Source: CBDCWQ01 sp965223435
GTDB taxonomy: Bacteria; Myxococcota; Kuafuiibacteriia; Kuafuiibacteriales; Kuafuiibacteriaceae
Assembly: GCA_965223435.1 (NCBI GenBank)
Contig: CBDCWQ010000017.1
Span: forward strand, 186,001-250,000
Reading direction: 5' to 3'
DNA: 64,000 nucleotides
Shown here: in pieces, positions 10,401-17,967 of the stretch
How the letters are laid out: every line of letters starts with the position of its first letter
How positions within the stretch are numbered: position 1 is the first letter of the stretch
Position numbers and translations under genes: made by a program
The notes under the pieces: model-generated
What the model saw: only the letters and a program-made list of their open reading frames with translations
Databases searched by the model: none
Told to the model about the DNA's origin: nothing

Positions 10401-11253
10401 TGACAACATTGTTGGGCCACAGTTCCCCCTCAACTCTGGTTGAGGCACTGACCGGGAGCTCCGATCCGGCGACCGCGAACGTTGCTTCAGGCAACACCGT
10501 CCATCCGCCGGCTCCCGCACCGAGGACAGCTGCACGCAGGCCTTCCTCCGACCACGGCTGACCGAGCATGTCCTCTCGCTGTGACCCGTGCCAGTTGCCA
10601 AAGTCCTCGGCGTCTGGGTCAAGAAAATAGGGCTTGCGAAAGAACGGGAACGCCAAGCCCTTCCGGACATCGTTGTTCAGCATTCGCACGAGGGACGGCA
10701 AGTCGATCTCTCGAAGACTCAACACAGTTTTGCTGCCCAGGCTAGATTGGTTTTCCCCAAAGTCAGTCAGGCGATCGTGACTCTTATCAAACTTGCCGTC
10801 GAAGTTTCGGTCCTCAAAAAGGAGTCCGTTTTGGCGACCTCGAGTGCCTTCAGTGGGTGTCCCGTCCACAACTAGGTCGACGCTAGACTCGTAGGTGCCA
10901 TTACTGTTTTTGTCCAGCCACACGGGCTTTCCGACGTCGTATCGGCTTCGAATTACCCCCGACGCTGGCTCAAAATAGAGATCTGGGTCGTGAAGAAGCG
11001 GCTCTAGCGGAAGAGACCTCGCCTGCATCGCGGGAATGAGGTGATCTCGAACCCATGTCTTGTACGCTTCGGGAAACACTTGGCCGAAAACAAAGTTCAT
11101 CTCAGGAGCTGGCTCCAGAACTGGAGATGTCGTAACCTCCTCTTGATTTGGGCTTTGCTTGCTGCATCCGACGTGCATGCTCAATACCGAGCCAAACAGA
11201 ATAACAGGATGTAAGATGCGCGTCGCTTTCTTTCGGAATGAAGGTGTCATCAT
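7477..11253 (-). CDS. RHS/YD-repeat lipoprotein, N-terminal half
   Basis: This 1258-aa ORF starts at ATG 11253 (or 11250) behind a good GAGAGG site. A basic n-region, hydrophobic stretch and HVGC lipobox (Cys about 30) predict a lipoprotein. The first 500 residues contain calcium-loop-like stretches (DKNSNGTYESSVD, DRNFDGKFDKSHD) and beta-rich domains; YD repeats begin in the last third. The ORF ends abruptly as NAMDRFGRSRGLRPIMV at a TAG, a tail unlike RHS sequence, while another frame over the same bases reads RHS-like straight into the downstream ORF. One missing C in TTC(C)AACG near 7531 explains the break. Restored, the protein would be about 2460 aa: lipoprotein anchor, RHS shell, lipase. 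It starts 45 bp after the LamG gene and is probably in one operon with it. Confidence 0.87.
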   Translation of the reverse strand: MMTPSFRKKATRILHPVILFGSVLSMHVGCSKQSPNQEEVTTSPVLEPAPEMNFVFGQVFPEAYKTWVRDHLIPAMQARSLPLEPLLHDPDLYFEPASGVIRSRYDVGKPVWLDKNSNGTYESSVDLVVDGTPTEGTRGRQNGLLFEDRNFDGKFDKSHDRLTDFGENQSSLGSKTVLSLREIDLPSLVRMLNNDVRKGLAFPFFRKPYFLDPDAEDFGNWHGSQREDMLGQPWSEEGLRAAVLGAGAGGWTVLPEATFAVAGSELPVSASTRVEGELWPNNVVTRDQLVEMKAMVDALQHVVSPLFEYEGSASYVQLSGSRRIDSKHRFRRFDQGNLVDEDEGPGPVPGENPDRAFFAYGKEDGRFDEQKTFTGRYRVTLREPQHAKHMDLFIYRQERLGLSGASNQWAKVGPGQDLAADTLLAFTDYILPDEYREIPELPNHSNSVSARKGAVMYTLAPVAPVPNEPFVVEFEYSHDQVRDTDRDDIVDVGFDLTKAARAGGAITFQPEWSEPQVFIPIGLPPKGQIPAVHYLHQGNLSRKSDYISSKVQGDFTADGQYLVYSGHTRVFPEVLINQNGAHVKRFAVVRPRGNIVSFDFPWRPEDNTFDSVGRPIGINSGRTYVLADTTPNVHNDLSFHLRFASGIIHQFSGGVIGPLDNRSRRLGARIDAIIDAQGRSIDYPGPAAPRLENTGRPEITQTFGETPRTTVEWYVDWEEGQVAKVRRVFSQGGTKTTTLHYDEQGRITKLQKDDPSLNYELIDGAIHWGATSEAAVKFSKAGDTITTTLPGDGGSWSTTTNFTPAGYVASIRHSLNGVAEPPTTFTYGVDEGRYTKTRVLKSSSLKKVVYPDGRWEAYEHDPITGWVIKIKRPSKDTPPELNDGPPDENQMDIVLLGYEKMAPQGDAKRLNRMVERPRSIEFRDRGVVVGYEYRNYLGDETETRTYNSSAEVPSWDSPHVTTKLTANGSRSHQVHGSHVLSSEENAFGKRAVSSAGQGLSKRGKVWYVGPWGQTLIQRIEGQGRTSDGTGTAVFTIEEMNATEFDSWGRASRFEWSDGTAEILEGLHWHLGSTKRTDRQGIDTEYTYTILGQVKSIKRLGVTTTFSYDALGHVTKTVKTDGNETIETLAAYDALGRLRSSTDARSQTTTHEFYEPGAFSLEAEADALPGPTRETVFPDGSRRFEHRYLDGRLRSVQLVAAGSDTPLTEVAYDYGANAEGAWIEEQRPNHEGLLVHKTRRYFNAMDRFGRSRGLRPIMV

Positions 11254-11298
11254 GATTTTTTCCTCTCAAAAAAGTGGTTTTGCGGATCCGCACAGCAG

Positions 11299-14200
11299 CT
11301 AACGCGCCACCGGCCACAGGCGAAAACGAAGCGGGCTCATCCGTAAGGGCTCTTGAACGGTTTGCGTTTCGCTTGCGCCTCTCAGTGGACTCCGGCCCAG
11401 CTTGATTTCGCGCTGGTTGCTGATTCCGTCTCCATCATGGTCTTCCTCTCCGTCCGATCGACCGTTTCCATCGGAATCAAACTTGTCAGGATCGGTGCCC
11501 AAGATCGATTCATAGTGGTCGGGGACGCCGTCTTTATCCCTATCCGGTGCCGAGTTCGCGTTCTCTTCGTTGCCATTTCGCTCGACACAGAGTCCCCCGA
11601 GACACTGAAGCCCCGACGGACATTCGCAGTTCAAGGTTACTTCGCAGCCGTTGTCCACAGGCCCGCATCGAAGGCCGCAAGCTTCGGGCACACATTCCGC
11701 GCCGCCGCATTCTTTGGAGTTTTGTGGGTCGCAGGTATTATCGGTGTGCCCTTGGAAAAGTTCGTTGACCGCATTTTCGCTTAGACCCTGGTGATAGATC
11801 CGGACGTCATCAATATCTCCAGTGAAATAGAACTCGTTCCGCTCACCATCAAAGCTGAGCGCCTCAGAGCCATCTCCGATGAAGCCGTAGCGAACAACGC
11901 CGCTTCCGAGGGGCTGCCCGCGGTGTGCGTTGTTCTCCTGTTTTTCCATGGTTCCATCCACGAAGATTTTCTTATCCACGCCGTCATAGGTTCCGCATAC
12001 GTGGTGCCACTTGCCGTCATTGATTTTTGTGGTGCCTTGTAGGTCATGAAGCTCTTGGGCCCTGGTTGAGAACCCAGCAAAACCAGTGACCGCATCGACA
12101 TAGAGGTTGAAGTATTCTGAGCGATCGAAATCGATGATCGACCAATTATCGGTCCACAAGGCACCGGAATAGGAAGTCCTCACCCACCCGCAGAGTGTGA
12201 TCTTTGGGACCGGGGCATCGTAGAAACTTTGAAGCGCAATGAAATCAGTCTCCCCGTTGAAGGAACGCCCCTTTTCAACCTTTCCGACGATCGAGGTGGT
12301 GCCATGAAGATGATTGGTCTGAGGCCGGATCCTGTTCTCGCCGCCCTCGTCGAGTGGGAAATGATCCCGAAGTTCTGCCCCGTCCCCGGTGTGCCCTTGG
12401 AAAAGTTCGTTGACCGCATTTTCGCTTAGACCCTGGTGATAGATGCGGACGTCATCAAGATCTCCATCGAAATAGAACTCGTTCCGCTCACCATCAAAGC
12501 TGAGCGCTTCAGAGCCTTCTCCGATGAAGCCGTAGCGAACAACGCCGCTTCCGAGGGGTCGACCGCCGTGTGCGTTGTTCTCCTGTTTTTCCATGGTTCC
12601 ATCCACGAAGATTTTCTTATCCACGCCGTCATAGGTTCCGCATACGTGGTGCCACTTGCCGTCATTGATTTTTGTGGTGCCTTGTAGGTCATGAACGTCT
12701 TGGGCCCTGGTCGAGAACCCACCAAACCCAGTGACCGCATCGACGTAGAGGTTGAAGTACTCGGAGCGATCGAAATCGATGATCGACCAATTATCGGTCC
12801 ACAAGGCACCGGAATAGGAAGTCCTCACCCACCCGCAGAGTGTGATCTTTGGGACCGGGGCATCGTAGAAACTTTGAAGCGCAATGAAATCAGTCTCCCC
12901 GTTGAAGGAACGCCCCTTTTCAACCTTTCCGACGATCGAGGTGGTGCCATGAAGACGATTGGTCTGAGGCCGGATCCTGTTCTCGCCGCCCTCGTCGAGT
13001 GGGAAATGATCCCGAAGTTCTGCCCCGTCCCCGGTGTGCCCTTGGAAAAGTTCGTTGACCGCATTTTCGCTTAGACCCTGGTGATAGATGCGGACGTCAT
13101 CAATATCTCCATCGAAATAGAACTCGTTCCGCTCACCATCAAAGCTGAGCGCCTCAGAGCCATCTCCGATGAAGCCGTAGCGAACAATGCCGCTTCCGAG
13201 GGGCTGCCCGCGGTGTGCGTTGTTCTCCTGTTTTTCCATGGTTCCATCCACGAAGATTTTCTTATCCACGCCGTCATAGGTTCCGCATACGTGGTGCCAC
13301 TTGCCGTCATTGATTTTTGTGGTGCCTTGTAGGTCATGAAGCTCTTGGGCCCTGGTTGAGAACCCAGCAAAACCAGTGACCGCATCGACATAGAGGTTGA
13401 AGTATTCTGAGCGATCGAAATCGATGATCGACCAATTATCGGTCCACAAGGCACCGGAATAGGAAGTCCTCACCCACCCGCAGAGTGTGATCTTTGGGAC
13501 CGGGGCATCGTAGAAACTTTGAAGCGCAATGAAATCAGTCTCCCCGTTGAAGGAACGCCCCCTTTCAACCTTTCCGACGATCGAGGTGGTGCCATGAAGA
13601 CGATTGGTCTGAGGCCGGATCCTGTTCTCACCGCCCTCGTCGAGTGGGAAATGATCCCGAAGCTCTGCCCCGTCCCCGGTGCGCCCTTGGAAAAGTGCGG
13701 TGACCGCATTTTCGCTTAGACCCCCGTGGTAGATGCGGACGTCATCAAGATCTCCAGTGAAATAGAACTCGTTCCGCTCACCATCAAAGCTGAGCGCCTC
13801 AGAGCCATCTCCGATGAAGCCGTAGCGAACAACGCCGCTTCCGAGGGGCTGCCCGCGGTGTGCGTTGTTCTCCTGTTTTTCCATGGTTCCATCCACGAAG
13901 ATTTTCTTATCCACGCCGTCATAGGTTCCGCATACGTGGTGCCACTTGCCGTCATTGATTTTTGTGGTGCCTTGTAGGTCATGAAGCTCTTGGGCCCTGG
14001 TTGAGAACCCAGCAAAACCAGTGACCGCATCGACATAGAGGTTGAAGTATTCTGAGCGATCGAAATCGATGATCGACCAATTATCGGTCCACAAGGCACC
14101 GGAATAGGAAGTCCTCACCCACCCGCAGAGTGTGATCTTTGGGACCGGGGCATCGTAGAAACTTTGAAGCGCAATGAAATCAGTCTCCCCGTTGAAAGAA

Positions 14201-14457
14201 CGCCCCCTTTCAACCTTTCCGACGATCGAGGTGGTGCCATGAAGACGATTGGTCTGAGGCCGGATGCTGTTCTCACCGCCTTGGTCGAGTGGGAAATGAT
14301 CTCGAAGCTCTGCCGCGTCCCCGGTCGCGGTTCTTGAGTCCGCTGCCACACTTTTCGCATCGTCCATCGTCGACGCTTCCTTGACGGAGCTTTTACATGC
14401 GGACAAGAGCAAGGCTGCCATACCCGCCGAAACGAGCACTACCCGACCTTTCGTCAC
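11299..14457 (-). CDS. LamG-repeat surface lipoprotein
   Basis: A 1052-aa lipoprotein if it begins at the GTG at 14457, which gives a compact signal peptide (MTKGRVVLV...) and an LLLSAC lipobox. The frame stays open 96 codons further upstream, but that stretch is low-complexity and would place the signal far inside, so I reject it. Four tandem modules of 215 aa each look like concanavalin/LamG domains (ITLCGWVRTSYSG, DGKWHHVCGTYDG, DDVRIYHQGLSENAV). They differ at only a few residues, so duplication is recent or the copies are being homogenised. A Cys-rich segment (CDPQNSKECGGAEC...) and thrombospondin type-3 calcium loops (DRDKDGVPDHYE, DSDGNGRSDGEED) follow. LamG domains usually bind glycans or proteins, so adhesion or target recognition is likely. 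It is the first gene before the RHS/lipase gene. Confidence 0.88.
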   Translation of the reverse strand: MTKGRVVLVSAGMAALLLSACKSSVKEASTMDDAKSVAADSRTATGDAAELRDHFPLDQGGENSIRPQTNRLHGTTSIVGKVERGRSFNGETDFIALQSFYDAPVPKITLCGWVRTSYSGALWTDNWSIIDFDRSEYFNLYVDAVTGFAGFSTRAQELHDLQGTTKINDGKWHHVCGTYDGVDKKIFVDGTMEKQENNAHRGQPLGSGVVRYGFIGDGSEALSFDGERNEFYFTGDLDDVRIYHGGLSENAVTALFQGRTGDGAELRDHFPLDEGGENRIRPQTNRLHGTTSIVGKVERGRSFNGETDFIALQSFYDAPVPKITLCGWVRTSYSGALWTDNWSIIDFDRSEYFNLYVDAVTGFAGFSTRAQELHDLQGTTKINDGKWHHVCGTYDGVDKKIFVDGTMEKQENNAHRGQPLGSGIVRYGFIGDGSEALSFDGERNEFYFDGDIDDVRIYHQGLSENAVNELFQGHTGDGAELRDHFPLDEGGENRIRPQTNRLHGTTSIVGKVEKGRSFNGETDFIALQSFYDAPVPKITLCGWVRTSYSGALWTDNWSIIDFDRSEYFNLYVDAVTGFGGFSTRAQDVHDLQGTTKINDGKWHHVCGTYDGVDKKIFVDGTMEKQENNAHGGRPLGSGVVRYGFIGEGSEALSFDGERNEFYFDGDLDDVRIYHQGLSENAVNELFQGHTGDGAELRDHFPLDEGGENRIRPQTNHLHGTTSIVGKVEKGRSFNGETDFIALQSFYDAPVPKITLCGWVRTSYSGALWTDNWSIIDFDRSEYFNLYVDAVTGFAGFSTRAQELHDLQGTTKINDGKWHHVCGTYDGVDKKIFVDGTMEKQENNAHRGQPLGSGVVRYGFIGDGSEALSFDGERNEFYFTGDIDDVRIYHQGLSENAVNELFQGHTDNTCDPQNSKECGGAECVPEACGLRCGPVDNGCEVTLNCECPSGLQCLGGLCVERNGNEENANSAPDRDKDGVPDHYESILGTDPDKFDSDGNGRSDGEEDHDGDGISNQREIKLGRSPLRGASETQTVQEPLRMSPLRFRLWPVAR
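11746..14325 (-). repeat. Four tandem 645-bp repeats encoding LamG modules
   Basis: The units are 13681-14325, 13036-13680, 12391-13035 and 11746-12390, with no spacer. Each begins at a codon for Thr in TGD(G/A)AELRDHFPLD and ends at LFQG(H/R). The DNA copies are nearly identical, including silent positions. Differences cluster at a few sites, for example the codons for RGQP/GGRP and FTGDLDDV/FDGDIDDV. Such an array is prone to copy-number change by recombination and to assembly collapse. Confidence 0.95.
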
Positions 14458-14475
14458 CAGATGCTTCGCACAAAG

Positions 14476-14482
14476 CCCCCCC
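14476..14482 (-). promoter_or_regulatory. Poly-G tract in the leader of the LamG gene
   Basis: On the coding strand the run AAGGAAAGGGGGGG lies 18 bases before the GTG start of the LamG lipoprotein. It is the only purine-rich stretch near the start, though rather distant for a ribosome binding site. A homopolymer here could slip and alter spacing. This role is inference. Confidence 0.25.
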
Positions 14483-14962
14483 TTTCCTTCTGTGCTCACG
14501 GTCACAGCACCTTTGCCCCTCTTCCTTCCCGTTGAGGGCGCATTGTGTTCCGAAATGTCTGTGTAATCTGCATCACCGTTCGACCCGGATGCATTGCGCC
14601 GCAAGGTGCCGCTTCTTGCCCTTGAATTGACGGTCTTACCGTTCGCACTCGACTGTGGATTAATCATATATCGACTCCTACGCGAACCTCCGTTGTTCGG
14701 GTCGAAGATCGGATGCCTTGGCATCAAATGTCCAAAACCTTGCATCCGCTGCCGAGAGCGATCATTTCTACTTTCCCGAAACCACCGTGCCGACTCTGAT
14801 GAAAAACGAATACTGTGCGGTGTATTGCTAGTATGCGCGTTATGTGACCATGGTCACTCACGGAGTCTCCAAGTTGAATACCGGTTTCAGCGAAGATGTG
14901 CCAAACCACAGCACAAAACGAGTTCTTTGGTTTCCGCATTCAAACCCCGGTCGGGAGTCTGC

Positions 14963-15148
14963 TCAAAAAGGAAGTGGGGCGTCAGCGACCGTGGCGTGCA
15001 TGCTAAAGATAGCGCGAACAGGTGGGCCGCATAGGGCCTGAATGAACGGAACGTGGGGCGTACCGAGATAGACGGCGTACTCGCCTTTCGAGAGCGCAAC
15101 AAGAGTGAACGTGCCCTCATTCTTGACCTCAACATGCTTCAATCGCAC
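14963..15148 (-). CDS. Possible small or truncated protein of unknown function
   Basis: A 61-aa frame from a GTG at 15148. It looks more protein-like than its neighbours, with alternating strands such as VEVKNEGTFTLVALSKGEYAVY. The frame is open for some 17 codons further upstream (…RVGRTYGV) without a normal start before an in-frame TGA, so it may be a remnant of a longer gene. It lies 81 bp after the stop of the nucleotidyltransferase on the same strand. No family recognised and no good ribosome binding site; could be chance. Confidence 0.22.
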   Translation of the reverse strand: MRLKHVEVKNEGTFTLVALSKGEYAVYLGTPHVPFIQALCGPPVRAIFSMHATVADAPLPF

Positions 15149-15229
15149 GCCATAGGTTCGGCCAACGCGTATCTCCGAGAAGCAAGCTATGCAAGGCGAT
15201 CAGCTACAACTGTTCGACCGCTTGGTTCC

Positions 15230-15817
15230 CTATATTTCAGTTGACCGCTGAATGATTTTCTCGAGCTCTAGCATACGCTCCGGGTCGTCAAGCAGGTCGG
15301 CAAATTGCTTCACGATGGATCGGATTTCATCGAGGTCCATCTTCGATCCGTGCAGGACCAACAGACGCTCGATATCCGAGCGATCTCGCGCACGCCACGC
15401 CACGGCTTTGAAGACGATCAAATCTTGGGCTAGAGCGACTCGGATTCGTGAAGTCTGAAATTCCTCTAAAGTGGCGCGGTCAAGGGCCTTCGCCTCAAAA
15501 GGGAGCCATGCCAAACTAAGATCGACCGGAGTTCCACTGGGAGCATGCTTGAGAAGAAGAACCTGGCTTTGGCGGGCGAACGTGAGCGCATCTTCGATGC
15601 GGGGCTCGATGTTGTGCGCCCTGAGAAATTGAAGGACTTGCTCAAGATCGACACCTGGCCCCCACAGCGTGGCGTCGATATCCTGGGTTTGGCGCGCCAC
15701 GCCACGGATAACGACCGCAATGCCACCGATCAGCATGGAGGGCACGCCGAGTTGTTCAAGGGCGAGAGAAAGCGCACCTAGCGCCTCGGTGAGCTTGTCT
15801 CCGGCGGCTGGCGTCAT
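15230..15817 (-). CDS. Nucleotidyltransferase-fold protein (DUF6036/AbiEii-like)
   Basis: A 195-aa protein. The start is taken at ATG 15817 because it overlaps the upstream stop as ATGA; an in-frame ATG five codons earlier is the alternative. Residues about 25-55 hold the motifs of minimal nucleotidyltransferases, LIGGIAVVIRG followed by TQDIDATLW, where the D-x-D pair should bind metal. A middle part (PVDLSLAWLPFE) supplies a possible third carboxylate, and a helical C-terminus includes DLIVFKAVAWRARDRSDIERLL, typical of the DUF6036/AbiEii group. Relatives act as antitoxins or toxins that modify tRNA or partner proteins, or have unknown roles. It is translationally coupled to the small upstream gene, suggesting a two-gene module, possibly toxin-antitoxin. 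Family call is from motifs; the biological role is inference. Confidence 0.75.
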   Translation of the reverse strand: MTPAAGDKLTEALGALSLALEQLGVPSMLIGGIAVVIRGVARQTQDIDATLWGPGVDLEQVLQFLRAHNIEPRIEDALTFARQSQVLLLKHAPSGTPVDLSLAWLPFEAKALDRATLEEFQTSRIRVALAQDLIVFKAVAWRARDRSDIERLLVLHGSKMDLDEIRSIVKQFADLLDDPERMLELEKIIQRSTEI

Positions 15818-16062
15818 GATTCGTTCCAGCATTGCCGGAGCTTGGCCCAGGCAGCCCGCACTTCGCGATCTTCGCGTACGGTGACCGGATCTTCAGGGGG
15901 GGGCCAACCATGAAGATTCGCCGTGAAATTGATGAGTGTCAGTGCCGCCTGCACGGCCTGGCTTGCGGTGGGCGGGTTGTTTCTTATTTCCGCGCGTTCA
16001 CGGGCTGCAGCAGCTCGACGGGCCGCAATCCAGCGGCGAAGCTCATCCGGTGACATCTGCAC
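15814..16062 (-). CDS. Small partner protein of the nucleotidyltransferase
   Basis: An 82-aa protein with an Ala/Arg-rich helical N-terminus (DELRRWIAARRAAAARERAE) and a short C-terminal helix (VRAAWAKLRQCW). Its stop overlaps the nucleotidyltransferase start by four bases (ATGA), so the two are almost certainly co-translated. Small helical proteins often sit directly before DUF6036-type nucleotidyltransferases; I do not recognise the family itself. The gene contains an 8-base C run (coding strand) at 15896-15903, read as the Pro codons of GWPPPED, where slippage would truncate the protein and uncouple its partner. The function is unknown; an antitoxin or adaptor role is inference. Confidence 0.6.
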   Translation of the reverse strand: MQMSPDELRRWIAARRAAAARERAEIRNNPPTASQAVQAALTLINFTANLHGWPPPEDPVTVREDREVRAAWAKLRQCWNES

Positions 16063-16363
16063 GCTCTAACAATAACATGTTGATTCTATTGAAGCGATGG
16101 GGGTCTCCTCTTTTGCGTCAGCACCGTTTCAAGGGTGCTGGACTCCTCGATTTTTTGGGTACACGATTGGCCCCTACCTCGTCACTGGTCGCGTATTCCC
16201 GTAGCCTACGCGCATTGATCCGAACATGTTCTGATGGGATAAGATCCAAACCCGTGAACATCTATCGTTGCCGTGAACCTGAACCTGAAACGTCTGGGCT
16301 GCTTCTGAACGATGTTCGGAGAAATATGGGCAACAGGAGGCAACTTCGGTCGATAACGGAGGC
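16063..16363. other. 301-bp divergent intergenic region
   Basis: This AT-richer stretch separates the nucleotidyltransferase pair (minus) from the four-helix-bundle gene (plus). It should hold both promoters. I see no RNA gene, hairpin or repeat that stands out. Confidence 0.35.
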
Positions 16364-16711
16364 ATGCTGAGCTCCAAGAAGCTGGATGTGTATCGGTGCT
16401 TGCTTAGATTTCTGGCTCTTGGAACGAAAATGGTGGGATGTCTTCCTCCGGGATATGCCAACCTGGCCGATCAGTTGAGGAGAGCCTCTCTTTCGATTCC
16501 GCTCAATATCGCGGAAGGGTTAGGAAAAACTGGCCCCGCGGATCAAAGAAGGTTTTATGCGATTGCTCGTGGCTCTGCCATGGAATGTGGAGCCATCGTT
16601 GACGCTTGTGCTGCTCTTGGATTCATCGAAAAAGATGTTTGTCGCAAGGCGCTTGAACCACTTGAATCCATTGTGAGAATTCTCTCCAAGATGTGTCTAC
16701 CCCGTCGTTAG
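16364..16711 (+). CDS. Four-helix-bundle protein (23S rRNA intervening-sequence/S23 family)
   Basis: A 115-aa protein matching the family first found in intervening sequences of 23S rRNA. Recognisable signs are the KLDVYR start, the helix with NLADQLRRASLSIPLNIAEGLGK, the RRFYAIARGSAMEC segment and a closing helix around LEPLESIVRILSKM. The length is usual for the family (about 115-120). Proteins of this family form pentameric bundles; their cellular role is unclear. Here the gene stands alone with no rRNA nearby, which is common in environmental genomes. A run of GTCCAG repeats follows the stop. Confidence 0.85.
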   Translation: MLSSKKLDVYRCLLRFLALGTKMVGCLPPGYANLADQLRRASLSIPLNIAEGLGKTGPADQRRFYAIARGSAMECGAIVDACAALGFIEKDVCRKALEPLESIVRILSKMCLPRR

Positions 16712-16763
16712 ATGTCCGCCTCGCAACCGGGTTGGCGGCATTGGGATCATCGTTTTTCATTTT

Positions 16764-16807
16764 GGTCCAAGTCCAGGTCCAGGTCGTCCAGGTCCAGGTC
16801 CAGGTTC
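16764..16807. repeat. Short GTCCAG tandem repeat
   Basis: About seven imperfect copies of the hexamer GTCCAG lie just downstream of the four-helix-bundle gene, interrupted once by a partial unit (GTCGTCCAG). It could be read as protein repeats in some frames, but no ORF uses it. Probably a simple-sequence expansion. Confidence 0.7.
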
Positions 16808-16977
16808 ACAGCGTGAAAATGAAGATTCATTGAGACCAGGGAAATACCATCTGCTTAATTGAAGACGCCCCTTAGATTAGCCTCTGTCATGGTCACTCTC
16901 CTTGCACCTTGAGTGCGTTTTGAATTTGGACCGGAGTTTGCCCGAGTCCGTGGAGAGTGGCCTCCTCATCCATCTGT

Positions 16978-17967
16978 TTAGTTCGGCGAACGGCAGGAAC
17001 GCTTAAGGTTACCCGTCCGTTCGATCGGGCATGTGAGGACGTCAAGCTTAGGTTCGTACTCGAGTTCCTTTTTTGCTCGTCGACCATCGAGGACACCGCT
17101 GTAATGAAATCGCCAGCGATTCATGTCGTATCGAAAATCAGATCCCTTGAACCATGCTCGAGCTCGATAGAGCGGACCAAGCAACCTCCCCGGTATGGGG
17201 ACTTGACGCCTGTGGTGGGCGTCGATCAACGCGGACAAGGGCAGAGTCTCCTTCCCTGGAATGTTGAACACACCCTGGGCTGACGTTTTCAGGGCCGCCA
17301 CGAGCCCTCGAACGACGTCGGAGATGCTGATGAGGTTGAGTACCGGATCGAAGCCGAGGGGACGAAAACACACGGGGGCATTGAGATAGTCATAGAGCTG
17401 GCTTCCGGAGTTGGGCGCGAGGCATTCCGCAACGCGCAAAACCGCGATGCGAAGCCGAGAGAGGCCCATCTGTGCACACACCGTGAGGTCTGCTTCGACC
17501 CGGTCTCGCACCCACTGAGGAGCCTGGCAGGATAGCTCTAGGGGATCTCCTTCAGCGATGATCGATGGTCGATCGGCGCGGATCTTGTATACTTCCGCAT
17601 AGCTTCGAAAGATGAACTGCTTGATGCTGGGGATCGCCTCAGACAAGCGCAACAGTTCGCGGGTCGTTTCGACATTGAAAGCATGGGTCTTGCCGCCCGA
17701 CGCCGATGCCCGCCGATGCATGGCGGTGTGAATGACTGCTTGAACTTTCGCGTTCCGCACGGCGCCAAAAAGCAGCGCCTTCATCTGTCTGGAATGCGCA
17801 AGGTCAACATGGAAATACTTCACTCGGTCTGAACAAGAAAACCGAAATTGCGGATACTCTTCTCTGCCGACCGCGATAACCGATGCGATGCTTGGATCGT
17901 TTGCCAAGTCCTCGATCAAAGCGCTTCCGATGGGCGTTGTCGCGCCCGTGACCAAGACCCTCCTCAA
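16978..17967 (-). CDS. NAD-dependent epimerase/dehydratase (extended SDR) family protein
   Basis: A 329-aa protein when started at the TTG at 17967, whose TTGA overlaps the stop of the acyltransferase gene. The frame stays open much further upstream, but only across the acyltransferase gene. The N-terminus MRRVLVTGATTPIGSALIED is a Rossmann fold with the TGxxxxIG nucleotide-binding signature. The usual YxxxK catalytic pair is not clear: the expected place reads RSYAEVYKIRADR, so the enzyme may be atypical. Later segments (PVLNLISISDVVRGLVAAL, GVFNIPGKETLPLS) fit the substrate half of sugar-nucleotide epimerases. Pairing with a PlsC-like acyltransferase suggests lipid or surface glycolipid metabolism; the substrate is unknown. 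Confidence 0.82.
   Translation of the reverse strand: MRRVLVTGATTPIGSALIEDLANDPSIASVIAVGREEYPQFRFSCSDRVKYFHVDLAHSRQMKALLFGAVRNAKVQAVIHTAMHRRASASGGKTHAFNVETTRELLRLSEAIPSIKQFIFRSYAEVYKIRADRPSIIAEGDPLELSCQAPQWVRDRVEADLTVCAQMGLSRLRIAVLRVAECLAPNSGSQLYDYLNAPVCFRPLGFDPVLNLISISDVVRGLVAALKTSAQGVFNIPGKETLPLSALIDAHHRRQVPIPGRLLGPLYRARAWFKGSDFRYDMNRWRFHYSGVLDGRRAKKELEYEPKLDVLTCPIERTGNLKRSCRSPN

Larger units (their letters stand above)
14458..15229. other. 772-bp intergenic region upstream of the LamG operon
   Basis: The minus-strand frame of the LamG gene stays open to 14745, but the sequence does not look like protein. Promoters for the LamG-RHS operon should lie here; I could not pick a convincing -35/-10 pair. 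One possible short coding remnant (14963-15148) is listed separately. Otherwise nothing is recognisable. Confidence 0.4.

Noticed and set aside
11746..14325. The repeats as a CRISPR or transposon array
   Set aside because: Units are long, contiguous and in frame inside one gene, with no spacers or terminal repeats.
14458..14745. N-terminal extension of the LamG protein by 96 codons
   Set aside because: It would bury the signal peptide and lipobox at residue 117; the added sequence is low-complexity.
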